DNA of 6,971 nt, taken from assembly GCA_945860425.1 (NCBI GenBank), contig CAMAQU010000087.1:1-6971 (forward strand), read 5' to 3'. The notes beneath the pieces are model-generated. The model worked only from the letters and a program-made list of their open reading frames with translations, made no database searches and had not been told where the DNA came from. This stretch comes from Sphingomonas paucimobilis. Lineage in GTDB: Bacteria > Pseudomonadota > Alphaproteobacteria > Sphingomonadales > Sphingomonadaceae. Made by a program: the position numbers and the translations under genes. Position 1 is the first letter of the stretch. The number at the start of each line of letters is the position of its first letter. This document shows positions 6,300-6,971 of this stretch, in pieces.

Positions 6300-6971
6300 G
6301 TTCAGCGGGCAGGCGGATGAGATAGTCAAAGGCCGACAAGGCGGATTTTGATCCTTCACCCATGGCAATGATGATCTGCTTATAGGGGGTCGTTGTGACA
6401 TCCCCCGCCGCAAAGACGCCCGGCACGCTGGTTGCGCCCTTGGCATCGACCTCAATCTCCCCGCGCGGGCTTAGGGCCAGCGTGCCCTTCAACCATTCGC
6501 TATTGGGCACGAGCCCAATCTGAACAAAAATCCCGTCGAGCGGAAGGTGAATGACCTGATCATTGGTGCGATCCTGATAGCTCAGACCCATCACCTTTTC
6601 GCCATCCCCATGCACTTCGGTCGTGAGCGCAGAGACAATCACACGGACATTGGGCAAGCTGTTGAGCTTGGCCTGCAACACCGCATCGGCGCGCAGTTGA
6701 TTGTCAAATTCAATCAGCGTCACTTCGGCAACAATGCCGGCCAGATCAATGGCCGCTTCCACGCCCGAATTGCCGCCGCCAATCACCGCCACGCGCTTGC
6801 CCTTGAACAAGGGACCGTCGCAATGCGGGCAATAGGCAACGCCCCTGTTGCGATACTCATCCTCGCCCGGCACATTCATCTGGCGCCAGCGGGCCCCGGT
6901 TGAAAGGATCACCGTCCTCGCCTTGAGGCTCGCGCCATTGGCGAGCACAACTTCATGGAAGCCGCCTTCAC
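6277..6971 (-). CDS. ahpF: Alkyl hydroperoxide reductase subunit F (C-terminal 230 residues)
   Basis: The gene enters from the right edge; about 230 of the usual 520 or so residues are visible. AhpF is the cytoplasmic flavoprotein that passes electrons from NADH to the peroxiredoxin AhpC, which reduces hydrogen and organic peroxides. Motifs in order are STGARWRQMNVPGE, the redox pair in AYCPHCDGPLFKGK (matching Cys345/Cys348 of Salmonella AhpF), the nucleotide-binding VAVIGGGNSGVEAAIDLAG, DGIFVQIGLVPNSEWL, and the FAD-binding GVFAAGDVTTTPYKQIIIA near the end. CPHC and MNVPGEDEYR separate it from plain thioredoxin reductase, which has CATC. The N-terminal thioredoxin-like domains lie outside the window. 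The frame continues unbroken to the edge, so a start inside the window (GTG 6948) is not real. The C-terminus is complete, and its last codons form part of the terminator hairpin shared with the transporter gene. Confidence 0.95.
   Translation of the reverse strand, partial: EGGFHEVVLANGASLKARTVILSTGARWRQMNVPGEDEYRNRGVAYCPHCDGPLFKGKRVAVIGGGNSGVEAAIDLAGIVAEVTLIEFDNQLRADAVLQAKLNSLPNVRVIVSALTTEVHGDGEKVMGLSYQDRTNDQVIHLPLDGIFVQIGLVPNSEWLKGTLALSPRGEIEVDAKGATSVPGVFAAGDVTTTPYKQIIIAMGEGSKSALSAFDYLIRLPAEQDQALAA

Overview
This window reads as a metal-handling region of a proteobacterial chromosome, most likely an alphaproteobacterium of the Sphingomonadales. That placement is an inference from moderately high GC, GC-rich third codon positions, the many TonB-receptor and PepSY features, and the style of the DUF2946 and AhpF proteins. 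No rRNA, tRNA or marker gene settles it. I saw no tRNA, CRISPR array, insertion sequence, integrase or phage gene.

Layout. Positions 1-4832 hold five genes, all on the minus strand. In the direction of transcription they are: a 77-residue Met/His-rich single-span membrane protein (4832-4599), a DUF2946-type small protein (4537-4154), a TonB-dependent outer-membrane receptor (4035-1720), a PepSY-associated transmembrane protein (1718-327), and the start of a YdjM/DUF457-type membrane 'metal-dependent hydrolase' (280-1, cut by the window edge). A divergent gap of about 160 bp (4833-4995) separates this block from a plus-strand NRAMP-superfamily transporter (4996-6273). The transporter converges on ahpF (6971-6277, minus strand, 5' part outside the window). 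Only three bases separate the two stop codons, and a perfect 11-bp hairpin covers both.

How the genes may work together. The receptor would bring a metal chelate across the outer membrane. The PepSY protein, from a family that includes the siderophore reductase FoxB, would be the inner-membrane partner, possibly releasing the metal by reduction. Receptor and PepSY genes are separated by 1-4 bases, so co-translation is likely. DUF2946 proteins and the Met/His-rich peptide would be accessory exported or membrane factors. Iron-siderophore and copper are both possible substrates; the sequence does not decide. The divergent NRAMP-like protein lacks the usual DPGN and MPH metal-site motifs (it has DPSG and SPY), so its cation should not be assumed to be Mn or Fe. 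AhpF belongs to peroxide defence, a common neighbour theme for metal uptake.

No completely new system was evident. The most interesting points are the unassigned small Met/His-rich gene at the head of the uptake block, the atypical NRAMP motifs, and the hairpin terminator built into the stop codons of two convergent genes.
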